Below are positions 6,305-14,965 of a stretch of 25,278 bases of DNA, in pieces. Under the pieces are notes generated by a model. The model was not told where the DNA came from. It searched no databases and was given only the letters and a program-made list of their open reading frames with translations. The DNA comes from RGIG3102 sp964525015. GTDB taxonomy: Bacteria > Bacillota > Clostridia > Oscillospirales > Ruminococcaceae. Each line of letters starts with the position of its first letter. Within the stretch, counting starts at the first letter, position 1. The position numbers and the translations under genes were made by a program. Where the stretch lies: assembly GCA_964525015.1 (NCBI GenBank), contig CAZGFY010000027.1, positions 1 through 25,278 on the forward strand. Direction: 5' to 3'.

Positions 6305-8434
6305 ATGGATTTTGAATTTTCAAAAAACTGGAGAGGTTTTAAAGGCGGTAGATGGAGCAGCGCAGCTGTTGATGTTAGCGACTTTATAACTTCAAACTAC
6401 ACACCATATGATGGTGATGATGAATTTCTAGTAGGGCCAACAGAAGCTACAACTGCCCTTTGGGATTTAATTACTAAACTTAATATTAAAGAACAAGAAA
6501 ACGGTGGCGTTATTGATATGGACACTGATGTTGTATCAACTATCACTTCACACGCTGCTGGATATTTAAATAAAGAACTTGAAACAATTGTAGGGCTTCA
6601 AACAGACAAGCCTTTTAAAAGAGCTCTTCAGCCTTTTGGTGGGATTAGAACAGCGATTAACGCTTGCACACAGTATGGATACGATGTTTCTGATGAAATT
6701 AAAGAAGTTTTCTTTAAATATAGAAAAACTCATAATGACGGCGTTTTTGATGCATACACAGACGAGATGAAACTTGCTAGAAAATCTGGCATTATCACTG
6801 GTCTTCCTGATGCGTATGGACGCGGAAGAATTATCGGAGATTACCGTAGAGTAGCACTTTATGGTATTGATATGCTAGTCCTTGATAAAAAAGACCAATT
6901 AAAAACTGCCCCAACTCGTATGACGGGTGATAATATAAGACTTCGTGAAGAATTAGCAGAACAAATTCGTGCACTAGCTGATTTAAAAACTATGGCTGCA
7001 TCTTATGGCTATGATATTTCACAGCCAGCTCAAAATGCAAAAGAAGCTATCCAATGGCTGTATTTTGGGTATCTAGCTGCTATAAAAGAGCAAAATGGTG
7101 CTGCTATGAGTATTGGTAGAGTGTCAACTTTCTTAGATATATATATCGAACGTGATTTACAAGAAGGATTAATCACAGAAGAACAAGCACAAGAGTATAT
7201 CGACCATTTCGTTATGAAACTACGTCTTGTAAAATTTGCTAGAACTCCTGAATACAACACTTTATTCTCAGGTGACCCTACTTGGGTAACTGAATCAATT
7301 GGTGGTGTTGGCACTTGTGGTAAACACTTAGTTACTAAAAACTCATTTAGAGTTCTTCACACCCTTGATAATCTAGGCCCTGCACCAGAGCCAAACTTAA
7401 CAGTTTTATGGTCAACAAGATTACCTATAAACTTCAAAAGATACTGCGCTAAAATGTCGATTAAAACATCTTCTGTTCAATATGAAAACGATGATTTAAT
7501 GCGTGAATACCACGGCCATGACTATGCTATTGCTTGCTGTGTTTCTTCAATGAAAGTTGGAAAGGAAATGCAATTCTTTGGCGCTCGTGCAAACCTTGCA
7601 AAATGCCTTTTATACGCTATAAACGGTGGTATGGACGAAAAATTAAAAATGCAAATAGGTCCAAAATACCGTCCTGTTACTAGCGAATACCTAGATTTTA
7701 ATGATGTTAGTGAAAAATATGATGCAATGCTTGAATGGCTTGCAAACTTATATGTTAACACCTTAAATATCATTCACTATATGCATGATAAATACTGCTA
7801 TGAAAAAGTTCAAATGGCGCTTCACGATAGAGAAGTAAAACGCTATTTTGCAACTGGTATTGCTGGACTTTCAGTTATTGCTGACTCATTAAGTGCTATT
7901 AAATATGCTAAAGTAAAAACTGTTCGTGATGAGGACGGATTGGTTATAGATTACATTGTTGAGGGAGATTATCCAAAATTCGGAAACGATGATGATAGAG
8001 TTGATAAAATCGCTATCGATGTTGTTCACAACTTTATGGAAAAAATCCGTAAACACCACACATATAGAGAAGGCTTCCCTACTATGTCTATTTTAACTAT
8101 CACATCAAATGTTGTGTATGGTAAAAAGACAGGTAGCACTCCAGACGGAAGAAAAGCAGGCGTTCCTTTTGCTCCTGGTGCAAATCCTATGCACGGAAGA
8201 GATACAAGTGGTGCTGCTGCTTCTTTAGCATCTGTTGCAAAGCTTCCTTTTGAAGATGCCCTAGACGGAATTTCAGACACATTCTCAATCGTTCCAGATG
8301 CTCTTGGAAAAGATGATAGAGTATTCTTTGGCGGGCTTGAAGTTGATAATTTAATTATGGATATTTCAAGCAGTATCGGATGCGAAGATGGCAACACAGC
8401 TTGCCTGCAACCAAATGAAAAAATAGAAGATTAA
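6305..8434 (+). CDS. pflB: Pyruvate formate-lyase, large part lacking the glycyl-radical segment
   Basis: This 709-aa protein is formate C-acetyltransferase, which converts pyruvate and CoA to acetyl-CoA and formate in anaerobic fermentation. The ATG at 6305 is chosen over an upstream in-frame ATG at 6281 because a perfect ggagga site precedes it and MDFEFSKNWRGFKGG matches known N-termini. The active-site pair is Cys411-Cys412 in DYAIACCVSSM (Cys418/419 in E. coli). Homology runs to about residue 673 (FSIVPDALGKDDRV) and then stops. The last 36 residues are novel and end in a real TAA, so the RVSGYAV glycyl-radical motif is absent here and is supplied by the next gene. The novel tail retains EVDNL, echoing QIDNL in the following protein. 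It is first in a three-gene operon with a consensus promoter. Confidence 0.95.
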   Translation: MDFEFSKNWRGFKGGRWSSAAVDVSDFITSNYTPYDGDDEFLVGPTEATTALWDLITKLNIKEQENGGVIDMDTDVVSTITSHAAGYLNKELETIVGLQTDKPFKRALQPFGGIRTAINACTQYGYDVSDEIKEVFFKYRKTHNDGVFDAYTDEMKLARKSGIITGLPDAYGRGRIIGDYRRVALYGIDMLVLDKKDQLKTAPTRMTGDNIRLREELAEQIRALADLKTMAASYGYDISQPAQNAKEAIQWLYFGYLAAIKEQNGAAMSIGRVSTFLDIYIERDLQEGLITEEQAQEYIDHFVMKLRLVKFARTPEYNTLFSGDPTWVTESIGGVGTCGKHLVTKNSFRVLHTLDNLGPAPEPNLTVLWSTRLPINFKRYCAKMSIKTSSVQYENDDLMREYHGHDYAIACCVSSMKVGKEMQFFGARANLAKCLLYAINGGMDEKLKMQIGPKYRPVTSEYLDFNDVSEKYDAMLEWLANLYVNTLNIIHYMHDKYCYEKVQMALHDREVKRYFATGIAGLSVIADSLSAIKYAKVKTVRDEDGLVIDYIVEGDYPKFGNDDDRVDKIAIDVVHNFMEKIRKHHTYREGFPTMSILTITSNVVYGKKTGSTPDGRKAGVPFAPGANPMHGRDTSGAAASLASVAKLPFEDALDGISDTFSIVPDALGKDDRVFFGGLEVDNLIMDISSSIGCEDGNTACLQPNEKIED

Positions 8435-8472
8435 TTATTATATCTTAAATTAAGAAAGGCAAGGTTATAATT

Positions 8473-8712
8473 ATGATAAGCAATAATCAAATTGATAATT
8501 TAGTAGGACTATTAGATGGCTACGTTGAAAAAGGCGGACATCACTTAAATGTTAATGTATTTACAAAAGAAACTCTTTTAGACGCTCAAAAGCATCCTGA
8601 AAGATATCCCCAATTAACAGTTAGAGTTTCTGGCTACGCTGTTAACTTTGTAAAACTAACAAAAGAACAACAAGACGACGTTATTTCTCGTACTTTCCAT
8701 TCTAAATTATAA
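8473..8712 (+). CDS. Separate glycyl-radical subunit of pyruvate formate-lyase (GrcA/YfiD-like)
   Basis: This 79-aa protein is equivalent to the last 75 or so residues of a normal pyruvate formate-lyase: NLVGLLDGY, then GGHHLNVNVF, LLDAQKHPERYPQLTVRVSGYAVNF, and the ending DVISRTF. The radical-bearing glycine is Gly54 in RVSGYAV. It has its own ATG and a purine-rich Shine-Dalgarno (aagaaaggcaagg), and lies 38 nt after the large subunit. E. coli GrcA (127 aa) is a comparable stand-alone radical domain, but there the main enzyme keeps its own radical domain. Here the main enzyme has none, so this small protein should be obligatory for activity and is the expected substrate of the PflA encoded 4 nt downstream. 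Confidence 0.92.
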   Translation: MISNNQIDNLVGLLDGYVEKGGHHLNVNVFTKETLLDAQKHPERYPQLTVRVSGYAVNFVKLTKEQQDDVISRTFHSKL

Positions 8713-8716
8713 TTAA

Positions 8717-9457
8717 ATGAAAGGGTTTGTACACTCAGTCGACTCTTTAGGAACAGTGGACGGCCCAGGCATTAGATTTGTAATCTTTTTGCAGGGCTGT
8801 CCTCTGCGTTGTAAATACTGCCATAATCCAGATAGCTGGGAAATTGGTGTTGGAAATATGATGTCGGTTGAGGATTTAATAAAACAATATGACGGAGTTA
8901 GTAATTTTACTAAAGGTGGCATAACTGTCACTGGTGGTGAGCCTTTACTTCAAATAGATTTTGTGATAGAACTTTTTAAAGAATGTAGAAAACGTGGTAT
9001 TCACACCTGCCTTGACACTTCAGGCGTTACATTTAATAAAAATAACACGGCAAAATTTGATGAATTAATAAAGGTTTGCGATTTAGTTTTACTAGACTTA
9101 AAGCATATCGATAATGAAAAACACATAGAGCTTACAAAGGCTGTAAATGATAATATATTAGATTTTGCAAGATATTTATCAGATAATAATATTCCTATGT
9201 GGGTTAGACATGTTGTAATCGAGGGTATAACTTTTGATGAGGTATACCTTAATAAACTCGGACATTTTCTAGCCACACTTAAAAATATTAAAGCGCTTGA
9301 TGCTATTCCATACCACACAATGGCTCGTGAAAAATATGAAAAACTTAATATTCCTTTTCCTTTAGAAGGAGTTTCTCAAACAAGCAAAAATCAAGCTTCT
9401 AAAGCTATGGAACTTATAATAAATGGAATAAAAGAAGAGCTTACTAAAAACAAATAA
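8717..9457 (+). CDS. pflA: Pyruvate formate-lyase activating enzyme (radical SAM)
   Basis: The 246-aa protein shows the radical SAM cluster motif CPLRCKYC near residues 29-36 (Cys-x3-Cys-x2-Cys), the family start HSVDSLGTVDGPGIRFVIF, and GGEPLLQ for SAM binding. It binds a [4Fe-4S] cluster and uses S-adenosylmethionine to abstract hydrogen from the radical glycine of pyruvate formate-lyase, here Gly54 of the 79-aa neighbour. The length is normal for PflA. No good Shine-Dalgarno lies before its ATG, and the preceding stop is only 4 nt away, so it is probably translated by coupling to the radical subunit, keeping the two in proportion. It ends the operon. Confidence 0.95.
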   Translation: MKGFVHSVDSLGTVDGPGIRFVIFLQGCPLRCKYCHNPDSWEIGVGNMMSVEDLIKQYDGVSNFTKGGITVTGGEPLLQIDFVIELFKECRKRGIHTCLDTSGVTFNKNNTAKFDELIKVCDLVLLDLKHIDNEKHIELTKAVNDNILDFARYLSDNNIPMWVRHVVIEGITFDEVYLNKLGHFLATLKNIKALDAIPYHTMAREKYEKLNIPFPLEGVSQTSKNQASKAMELIINGIKEELTKNK

Positions 9458-9460
9458 GAT

Positions 9461-9500
9461 AAAATACATATCAATAAAAATTTTATTGATATGTATTTTT
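9461..9500 (+). terminator. Terminator of the pfl operon
   Basis: A near-perfect stem (aaaatacatatcaataaaa with ttttattgatatgtatttt) with almost no loop leads into T-rich sequence, immediately behind pflA. The flanking A and T runs could make it act both ways. Confidence 0.8.
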
Positions 9501-9554
9501 TTATATGTTAATATATTATTAGATTTAAAATAACTAGATTTTGAAAGGCAGATT

Positions 9555-12197
9555 ATGAGTAAACAAAATGATAAATTATTTAAAAAGATATATCCTAGTT
9601 TTAGTTATTATATGAATATTCCTAGGAAAACTTATATTAAATATAAAAATTTCACAACGAGCTTAAAAAAACAATTACCAATATCAAACATAATCCCAGA
9701 TTGCTATGAGGTTTGTAATACTACCACAATTAATTCAAATTTTGATTTGAATATTCTAGAAGGTAGCTTACCAACTGATATAATCGGAAATATGTATATT
9801 TGCCAATGCCTTGGAACTCCTGAAGCTTTTATGGTTGGCGATACTAATATTGTTAAAATTAATTTTTCAAACGGTAAAGCCAATTTAAAAAACCAATTAA
9901 TGTGGAACCCTGCTTCAATAGCCAAAACTTATTTGCAAAATTCAAAACATAAATTCACTCATTTAGGGCTTATGTTTATGTCGCCAGGCCTTGGTATATT
10001 CTCTTATATGGAAGGAATGTATCTTCTGCCAGACGGACGCCTTGGGATAACTAGTGATGTTGATAGGCCTAGTATAATCGATAGAGAAAATCTAAAATTC
10101 CAAGGAACTATTGGAAAAAGAAGTGAATGGATTCCTATGATGAGCGATAAGGCTGGCGAAGTTATGGGTGAATTATTTTCTGGATATAGTAATTCACATG
10201 TAATTTACACTGATACCATTACTAATGAATTATTCTTAGCAAACTTTCAGCCAAAGCAAGCCGACAGCTCACACCCTTGCAATTTAATAAAATGGGATGG
10301 CAAAAATGATTTAAAGAAATGGTCAGTTGTTGATGAAACTGGAAAAGATATAGAGATAATCCAAAGTATTCACGAATTAATTTTCACAAAAGATTATATT
10401 CTACTCGCCGACACTGCCTTTGTTGCAGGTGCTGAAATAATTACCCCTTGGAAAAATGCACCTCTTCCAAATGATAAAACAATTGTTTATATCATTAATA
10501 GAAATGATTTAGTTGACGCTAATTCTAGTGTTGTTGCAAAAAAAATCGAGATAGATGAAGCTTGTATTCATTTAATTGCCGATTACGAAAATCCTGATGA
10601 TATTTTAACAGTTTATATGCTCCACACTCCTGCAACTAATACTGCTGAAATCATTAAAAGTTATGATACAAATTTAAATAATAAGAGATTTCCAAAGCAA
10701 TTAATTGGTTATGGCACTCTTCCTGTGTTAGATATTTCAAGCCTTGGAAAACACACCATTGATATGAAAGAAAATAAGGTTTTGAATTCTAAATATATAA
10801 GAGATGATAAATATTGCTGGGGACCATATATGTATACCTATATGGGCAGACAAACTCGCGAATTAATCGAGCAGGATTTATTCATAATGTTTAAAGGGTT
10901 TAAGCCTGATATGCTCCCTAAAAGAATTTATGATGCTTATAAAGATAGTGGTTCAAGAAAAATCCCTCTTAATGAAATGCTATCTAATGATAAATATCAT
11001 TCCAATAATTCTATTGCAAGAATTGATAAAACCAATTTTGAAATATCTGATATTTATGAAATGCCAGATAAAGTTTTATTATACACTATTTCTTCAATGG
11101 AATCTTCAACTGAAAGTAAAAACGAATATATTCTAGCTGGAGTAGTGAGAGATTGCAAAGATAATGAAAAAACATCTGGACACGAATATTGGATATTTGA
11201 TGCTAAAAATCTTAGCGCTGGACCTATTTGTAAACTAGGACACAAAACATTAAATAACTCTGTTTTATTTCACACCCTTTATTTAACTGATAATCAAGAA
11301 AACCAGCTTAATAAAAAAGAAATTTCTTATAATTTTGATTTAAAACAAGACTATCCTTTGCAAGAGCTTGATAAATGGAATCCCGAAGTAAGAAAAATGT
11401 TTGAAGATATAATCTATCCGTATTTTGATAAATCTTTAAATCATAAAGATTTAGAGCTAAATTTAACTGAGCTTGCTAAAAAAAGAATTCCTATGCACGC
11501 CGGAAAAGAATATTTAATTGGTGAGGAAAATATAACTAATGCTCCTTTATTTGCTAATAGAATGATAGAGGAAGCTAATCGAATATTTTTAACTACTGGA
11601 TGGAAAATAGAAAGTGATAAAAACGGACTTTTAGTTGAATCAAAACCTGTTTGTGGACCTTTTGAAAATTCAGGAGTATTAGTAACAAGAGCTAGTCGTG
11701 TGCTTAAAGCGAATGCTGATAAATTATTTCAGTATATGACATCTGCTGAAGGTTATGCTGTTATTGATCCTGTAAGCGATCCAAGCGACCATTCTAAAAA
11801 ACCTTTAGAAGTTTATAATTGGAAAGAAAATTCTCGTCTAGAAGCAGCTGTTGCAAACACTAATATACCTATGCTCCCACCTACTAATTTTGTGGTTTTA
11901 AATGCTATTGATTCTAATGATAGGATTTTTGCATCAAAATCTATTCAGCACCCTAGTATGCCGGGCAGTAGTAAATATGGTAATGGTGGTGTTCCCCAAA
12001 ATAAAAAAGAAAGAGCAATTAACACTTTTGTTATAAAAATAGAACCTATAAGTGATAATGAGTGCCGTGTGCTATGTATTAACTATGCTGATATGGTATG
12101 GAAAACTAGTGCGTCTATGAATAATTTTATTAACACAAAAGCTTTCTTTCCTCCTTTATATAAACGAATAAGTCAAGCTATAACAAAATTAAAATAA
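9555..12197 (+). CDS. Carotenoid-cleavage-oxygenase-like protein fused to a START-like domain
   Basis: This 880-aa protein carries a carotenoid cleavage oxygenase (RPE65-family) beta-propeller over about residues 45-600. The family's N-terminal signature is visible (LEGSLPTDIIGNMY, then an FMVGD turn), and all four iron-ligand histidines can be placed: H215 in SHVIYTDTITNEL, H273 in SIHELIFTKDY, H339 in CIHLIADYENPD, and H573 in VLFHTLYL. Residues about 670-880 resemble a START/Bet v1-type lipid-binding domain, ending NYADMVWKTSASMNNFI. Known family members are about 480-550 aa and cleave carotenoid, apocarotenoid or stilbene double bonds with O2; a START fusion is not one I know. There is no signal peptide and no strong transmembrane helix. 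It is monocistronic, flanked by terminators or a repeat. Substrate and O2 use are inference. Confidence 0.75.
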   Translation: MSKQNDKLFKKIYPSFSYYMNIPRKTYIKYKNFTTSLKKQLPISNIIPDCYEVCNTTTINSNFDLNILEGSLPTDIIGNMYICQCLGTPEAFMVGDTNIVKINFSNGKANLKNQLMWNPASIAKTYLQNSKHKFTHLGLMFMSPGLGIFSYMEGMYLLPDGRLGITSDVDRPSIIDRENLKFQGTIGKRSEWIPMMSDKAGEVMGELFSGYSNSHVIYTDTITNELFLANFQPKQADSSHPCNLIKWDGKNDLKKWSVVDETGKDIEIIQSIHELIFTKDYILLADTAFVAGAEIITPWKNAPLPNDKTIVYIINRNDLVDANSSVVAKKIEIDEACIHLIADYENPDDILTVYMLHTPATNTAEIIKSYDTNLNNKRFPKQLIGYGTLPVLDISSLGKHTIDMKENKVLNSKYIRDDKYCWGPYMYTYMGRQTRELIEQDLFIMFKGFKPDMLPKRIYDAYKDSGSRKIPLNEMLSNDKYHSNNSIARIDKTNFEISDIYEMPDKVLLYTISSMESSTESKNEYILAGVVRDCKDNEKTSGHEYWIFDAKNLSAGPICKLGHKTLNNSVLFHTLYLTDNQENQLNKKEISYNFDLKQDYPLQELDKWNPEVRKMFEDIIYPYFDKSLNHKDLELNLTELAKKRIPMHAGKEYLIGEENITNAPLFANRMIEEANRIFLTTGWKIESDKNGLLVESKPVCGPFENSGVLVTRASRVLKANADKLFQYMTSAEGYAVIDPVSDPSDHSKKPLEVYNWKENSRLEAAVANTNIPMLPPTNFVVLNAIDSNDRIFASKSIQHPSMPGSSKYGNGGVPQNKKERAINTFVIKIEPISDNECRVLCINYADMVWKTSASMNNFINTKAFFPPLYKRISQAITKLK

Positions 12198-12210
12198 TCA
12201 TCTTAATTAG

Positions 12211-12484
12211 TAGCCTTACTCACATAATCCAAACCGCCTAAAATCGGATAATTTTTTCCTAAAACAGCGTTAAATTCACTTATAAGGAGGAAGCATTATT
12301 TCGTAAATTTGCCTTGTTTTATAAAAAATATTGAATTTTAGGTCGCAGATTTAATAATATTCAAATAGATTTTATACAAGGCAAAGGCCCCAAGTAATGC
12401 TTTACGCCTTGCAAAAGCCTTTAACGTAGATAGAGAGCCTATTTGATTATTATTAAACGTGTTCGGATTGTGTGAGTAAGGCTA
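12211..12484. repeat. 274-bp element with 24-bp terminal inverted repeats (MITE-like or structured RNA)
   Basis: The ends (12211-12234 and 12461-12484) are inverted copies matching at 22 of 24 positions, core tagccttactcaca-aatcc. Inside, a second long imperfect inverted repeat pairs 12291-12326 with 12370-12402 (tttgccttg with caaggcaaa, aagcatta with taatgctt). The element encodes no convincing protein. Related but diverged segments occur near 4753, 14707 and 18500, so it is a dispersed family rather than a single gene's leader. No clear target-site duplication is visible. Confidence 0.7.
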
Positions 12485-12520
12485 GGATAAAACTTCCAAC
12501 TATTAATTTTGCTATTCCCC

Positions 12521-12549
12521 TTGATTTTTGTATATAAATAAATTATAAT
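12521..12549 (+). promoter_or_regulatory. Promoter of the YjfB-like gene
   Basis: TTGATT (12521-12526) and TATAAT (12544-12549) are separated by 17 bp, 36 bp before the start codon. It is a SigA-type promoter rather than the flagellar SigD type. Confidence 0.65.
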
Positions 12550-12584
12550 GTGATTACAGTATTCCATTTAGAAAGGGGGATTTT

Positions 12585-12773
12585 ATGGATATAGCCGCTA
12601 TGAGTATTGATATGAGCTTATATAATGTTCAGTCAAAAGTTAATGTTTCTTTATTAAAAGGCGCTATGGAATCTCAAGAAAGCCAAGCAGCTTCTTTAAT
12701 TAGTCAAATGATGCCAGCTGTAACTCCTAATTTTTCTCAAGATTTAGGAAGTTTACTGGATGTAAGAGCTTAA
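12585..12773 (+). CDS. YjfB-like putative motility protein
   Basis: The 62-aa protein has the YjfB family pattern: MDIAAMSIDMSLYNVQSKVN at the start, a central KGAMESQESQAASLI helix, and a short C-terminal tail. The family (recalled as 'putative motility protein, YjfB-like') is small, soluble and found in flagellated Firmicutes; its molecular role is not established. The start is fixed by a strong agaaaggggga site. It has its own promoter and terminator and lies upstream of a chemoreceptor gene, consistent with a chemotaxis or motility context. Confidence 0.85.
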   Translation: MDIAAMSIDMSLYNVQSKVNVSLLKGAMESQESQAASLISQMMPAVTPNFSQDLGSLLDVRA

Positions 12774-12784
12774 TTTTATTATTT

Positions 12785-12815
12785 AAAAGCAGATGAAAGT
12801 TTCATTTGCTTTTTT
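12785..12815 (+). terminator. Terminator of the YjfB-like gene
   Basis: Stem aaagcagatgaa / ttcatttgcttt (one G-U pair) with a 3-nt loop, followed by a T-run, 12 nt after the stop codon. Confidence 0.85.
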
Positions 12816-12851
12816 ATTTTATTAATATTTTATAAAATTTATTATAATTCG

Positions 12852-12880
12852 TTGACTTTAGATATAATTAGGATTATACT
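12852..12880 (+). promoter_or_regulatory. Promoter of the chemoreceptor gene
   Basis: TTGACT (12852-12857) and TATACT (12875-12880) with a 17-bp spacer, about 70 bp before the start. A close match to the SigA consensus. Confidence 0.7.
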
Positions 12881-12948
12881 ATAAATAGGTATAAACAATT
12901 ATTGATAATAAATAATTTATTTTTTTATGAAATGTGAGGTATATATTT

Positions 12949-14604
12949 ATGAGTGCTAAAAATCCAAATTCAATTTTTAACTCAAAAAAATTGGCAACAA
13001 AAATCAACGCTTTATTTATTTGTATAATTTTATTTGCTATTTTTTCTATGCTAGCATTTAATTATTTCTTTTTTAGAGATACTTTATACGAAACTATTGA
13101 AGATGAATGTTTAAGCTCAACTTTTCTTTTAGAGCAACAATTAACAGATGAATTCGCCCCAACTAGTGAGGAAGATATTCAAGAACTACTTGATAATTTA
13201 AAAGAAAGCACCAATAACGAATACACCATATTCAATGGCGATACAAGAGAATACACAACAATTGTGCAAAACGGCGAACGAATTTTAGGAACTGCCTTAG
13301 AGCCAGAGATTGCTGAAATCGTTTTAGTAAATGGTGAAAACTACATAGGACATACCGAAATTCTAGGTGTTCCTCATTTAGCTTCATATTCTCCACATAG
13401 AGATGCAAGCGGCAATATTGTTGGTGTTCTTTTTGCTGGTAGAGAAACTTCATCTGTTACGCCTATTATAATGGAATCTTCAATGTATGGACTTATGATA
13501 GGACTAGCTTTAATTATTGTTTCTGGTATAATCGGAACTAGATTTGTTAAGTATGTTATTTCACAAAGACTTAATTCAGTTGTTGAAACCGCAAACGCTC
13601 TTTCAAACGGTAATTTTGCAGTTAAAGCTAGCCCAACTCATCTTAAAGATGAAATTGGCGTCTTAACAAATGCTTTTTCTAATATGCACCATAATTTATC
13701 AAGTCTACAAGGCGATTTAACACTTCTTGTGTCTGAAATAGCTAATAATAACTGGCAGGTTAAAAGTATTGCTCCAGAAGCCTATGTAGGTGATTGGAAA
13801 AAAGTATATACTTCTTGTGAAAAAATGGTAATGACTGTTACCTCATCTTTATCTGAAGTATCTCTTTCTGCTGATCAAATTTCTGCTGATTCTGATCAAA
13901 TTGCTCAAGGTGCTCAACAGCTTGCAGCTGCTTCTGAGGAACAATCAGCTAGTGTTGAATCTTTATCTATGACATTGAATGATGTTTCAAATAAAGTTAG
14001 TCAAAATCTTGAAAATTCAAAGCAAGCAGCAGAAATCGCAAGAGAATCTGGCGAAGTTACAAATTTAACCTTAGATGATATGAAGAGTATGCAAAAAGCT
14101 ATGACTGAAATTTCAACTGCATCTGAAAATATTTCAAAAATTGTTAAAGTTATAGATGATATCTCTTTCCAAACAAACATTCTTGCTCTTAATGCATCTG
14201 TTGAAGCTGCAAGAGCAGGTAGTGCTGGAAGCGGATTTGCTGTTGTTGCTGATGAAGTACGTAATCTTGCTCAAAAATCAGCCGATGCTGCAAAAGATAT
14301 AACTCAACTTATCGACCACTCTATTGAAAGTGTTCAAAATGGTGTTAAAATTTGTGATAAAGCTAACGTTTCTTTTGAAGAACTAGCTGTTAAAGTTAAC
14401 AATATGGTTAATGTAATCGATGAAATATCAGTATCAAGTGAACAGCAAAACTTTGGAGTTGAACAAATCGCAAAAGAAATCAAAGAAATTTCTTCTGCAA
14501 TACATCACAACTCTGCTACAAGCGAAGAAAGTGCGGCTTCTAGTCAGCAGTTAGCTGCACAAGCTGGTATACTAAATCAAGTTGTGTCTAAATTTAAAAT
14601 ATAG
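12949..14604 (+). CDS. Methyl-accepting chemotaxis protein with extracellular Cache-type sensor
   Basis: ATG 12949 is preferred over an in-frame GTG at 12934 because that GTG is part of the Shine-Dalgarno (gtgagg). The 551-aa receptor has a first membrane helix at about 20-42, an extracytoplasmic sensor of about 135 residues, a second membrane helix at about 179-198, a HAMP domain, and a signalling domain. The sensor (ILGTALEPEIAEIVL... SYSPHRDASGNIVGVLFAG) looks like a single-Cache domain that binds a small ligand. The signalling tip that contacts CheA/CheW is intact: DISFQTNILALNASVEAARAG and GFAVVADEVRNLAQ. No CheR/CheB-tethering pentapeptide ends the protein. It would transmit ligand occupancy to the flagellar motor; no other che genes are nearby. 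Confidence 0.95.
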   Translation: MSAKNPNSIFNSKKLATKINALFICIILFAIFSMLAFNYFFFRDTLYETIEDECLSSTFLLEQQLTDEFAPTSEEDIQELLDNLKESTNNEYTIFNGDTREYTTIVQNGERILGTALEPEIAEIVLVNGENYIGHTEILGVPHLASYSPHRDASGNIVGVLFAGRETSSVTPIIMESSMYGLMIGLALIIVSGIIGTRFVKYVISQRLNSVVETANALSNGNFAVKASPTHLKDEIGVLTNAFSNMHHNLSSLQGDLTLLVSEIANNNWQVKSIAPEAYVGDWKKVYTSCEKMVMTVTSSLSEVSLSADQISADSDQIAQGAQQLAAASEEQSASVESLSMTLNDVSNKVSQNLENSKQAAEIARESGEVTNLTLDDMKSMQKAMTEISTASENISKIVKVIDDISFQTNILALNASVEAARAGSAGSGFAVVADEVRNLAQKSADAAKDITQLIDHSIESVQNGVKICDKANVSFEELAVKVNNMVNVIDEISVSSEQQNFGVEQIAKEIKEISSAIHHNSATSEESAASSQQLAAQAGILNQVVSKFKI

Positions 14605-14635
14605 AACCCACTTAAAACAAATACTAATAAAAAAC

Positions 14636-14669
14636 AAATACCGATTTTCAAAAGAAAATCGGTATTTTA
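14636..14669 (+). terminator. Terminator of the chemoreceptor gene
   Basis: A perfect 14-bp stem (aaataccgattttc / gaaaatcggtattt) with an aaaa loop and following T residues, 32 nt after the stop. Confidence 0.85.
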
Positions 14670-14706
14670 GCGTATAAATTAAGATTTGCAAGATATTTAA
14701 TTGCTT

Positions 14707-14790
14707 AATCCGAATACATTTAATAATAATCAAATCGGCTTTCTATCTATGTTAAGGACTTTTGTAAAGCGAATGTTTCAAGGGTTAAAT
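14707..14790 (-). repeat. Diverged partial copy of the 12211-12484 element (inverted)
   Basis: Read on the + strand, this segment matches the reverse complement of about 12390-12468: aatccgaa, then tttaataataatcaaat, ggct, tctatcta and gttaa recur in the same order with scattered substitutions. It is one-ended, since the outer tip of the terminal repeat is missing. The rest of the gap to 14965 holds only a weak hairpin (14890-14912, aaatcttta / taaagattt, followed by Ts) and no gene. Confidence 0.55.
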
Positions 14791-14965
14791 GAGCAAACAT
14801 TTTAGTAATCGCTTTTCCTATTTCTTTATAGTGTAAATTCGAGAATTCATCAAACCCAACGATATTTCTACTTTTTACAGAAAATTAGCAAATCTTTAAA
14901 AGCTAAAGATTTTTTAATATCAATTACATTGTTATGTACAGTCAACTTATATGAGATTTTCAGTT

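Noticed and set aside
8026..8397. 123-codon minus-strand open frame inside pflB
   Set aside because: It is antisense to strongly conserved catalytic protein sequence, with no ribosome site or family resemblance.
6305..8712. Simple frameshift in pyruvate formate-lyase
   Set aside because: The two pieces are separated by a real stop, a 36-residue unrelated tail, a 38-nt gap and a new ribosome site; no single indel would rejoin them cleanly.
10930..11136. 68-codon plus-strand open frame within the oxygenase-like gene
   Set aside because: Out of frame and wholly within a well-supported gene, with no ribosome site.
12301..12484. Riboswitch upstream of the YjfB-like gene
   Set aside because: The structure is bounded by its own terminal inverted repeats, lies upstream of the gene's promoter, and has diverged relatives elsewhere, so it is not a leader RNA.
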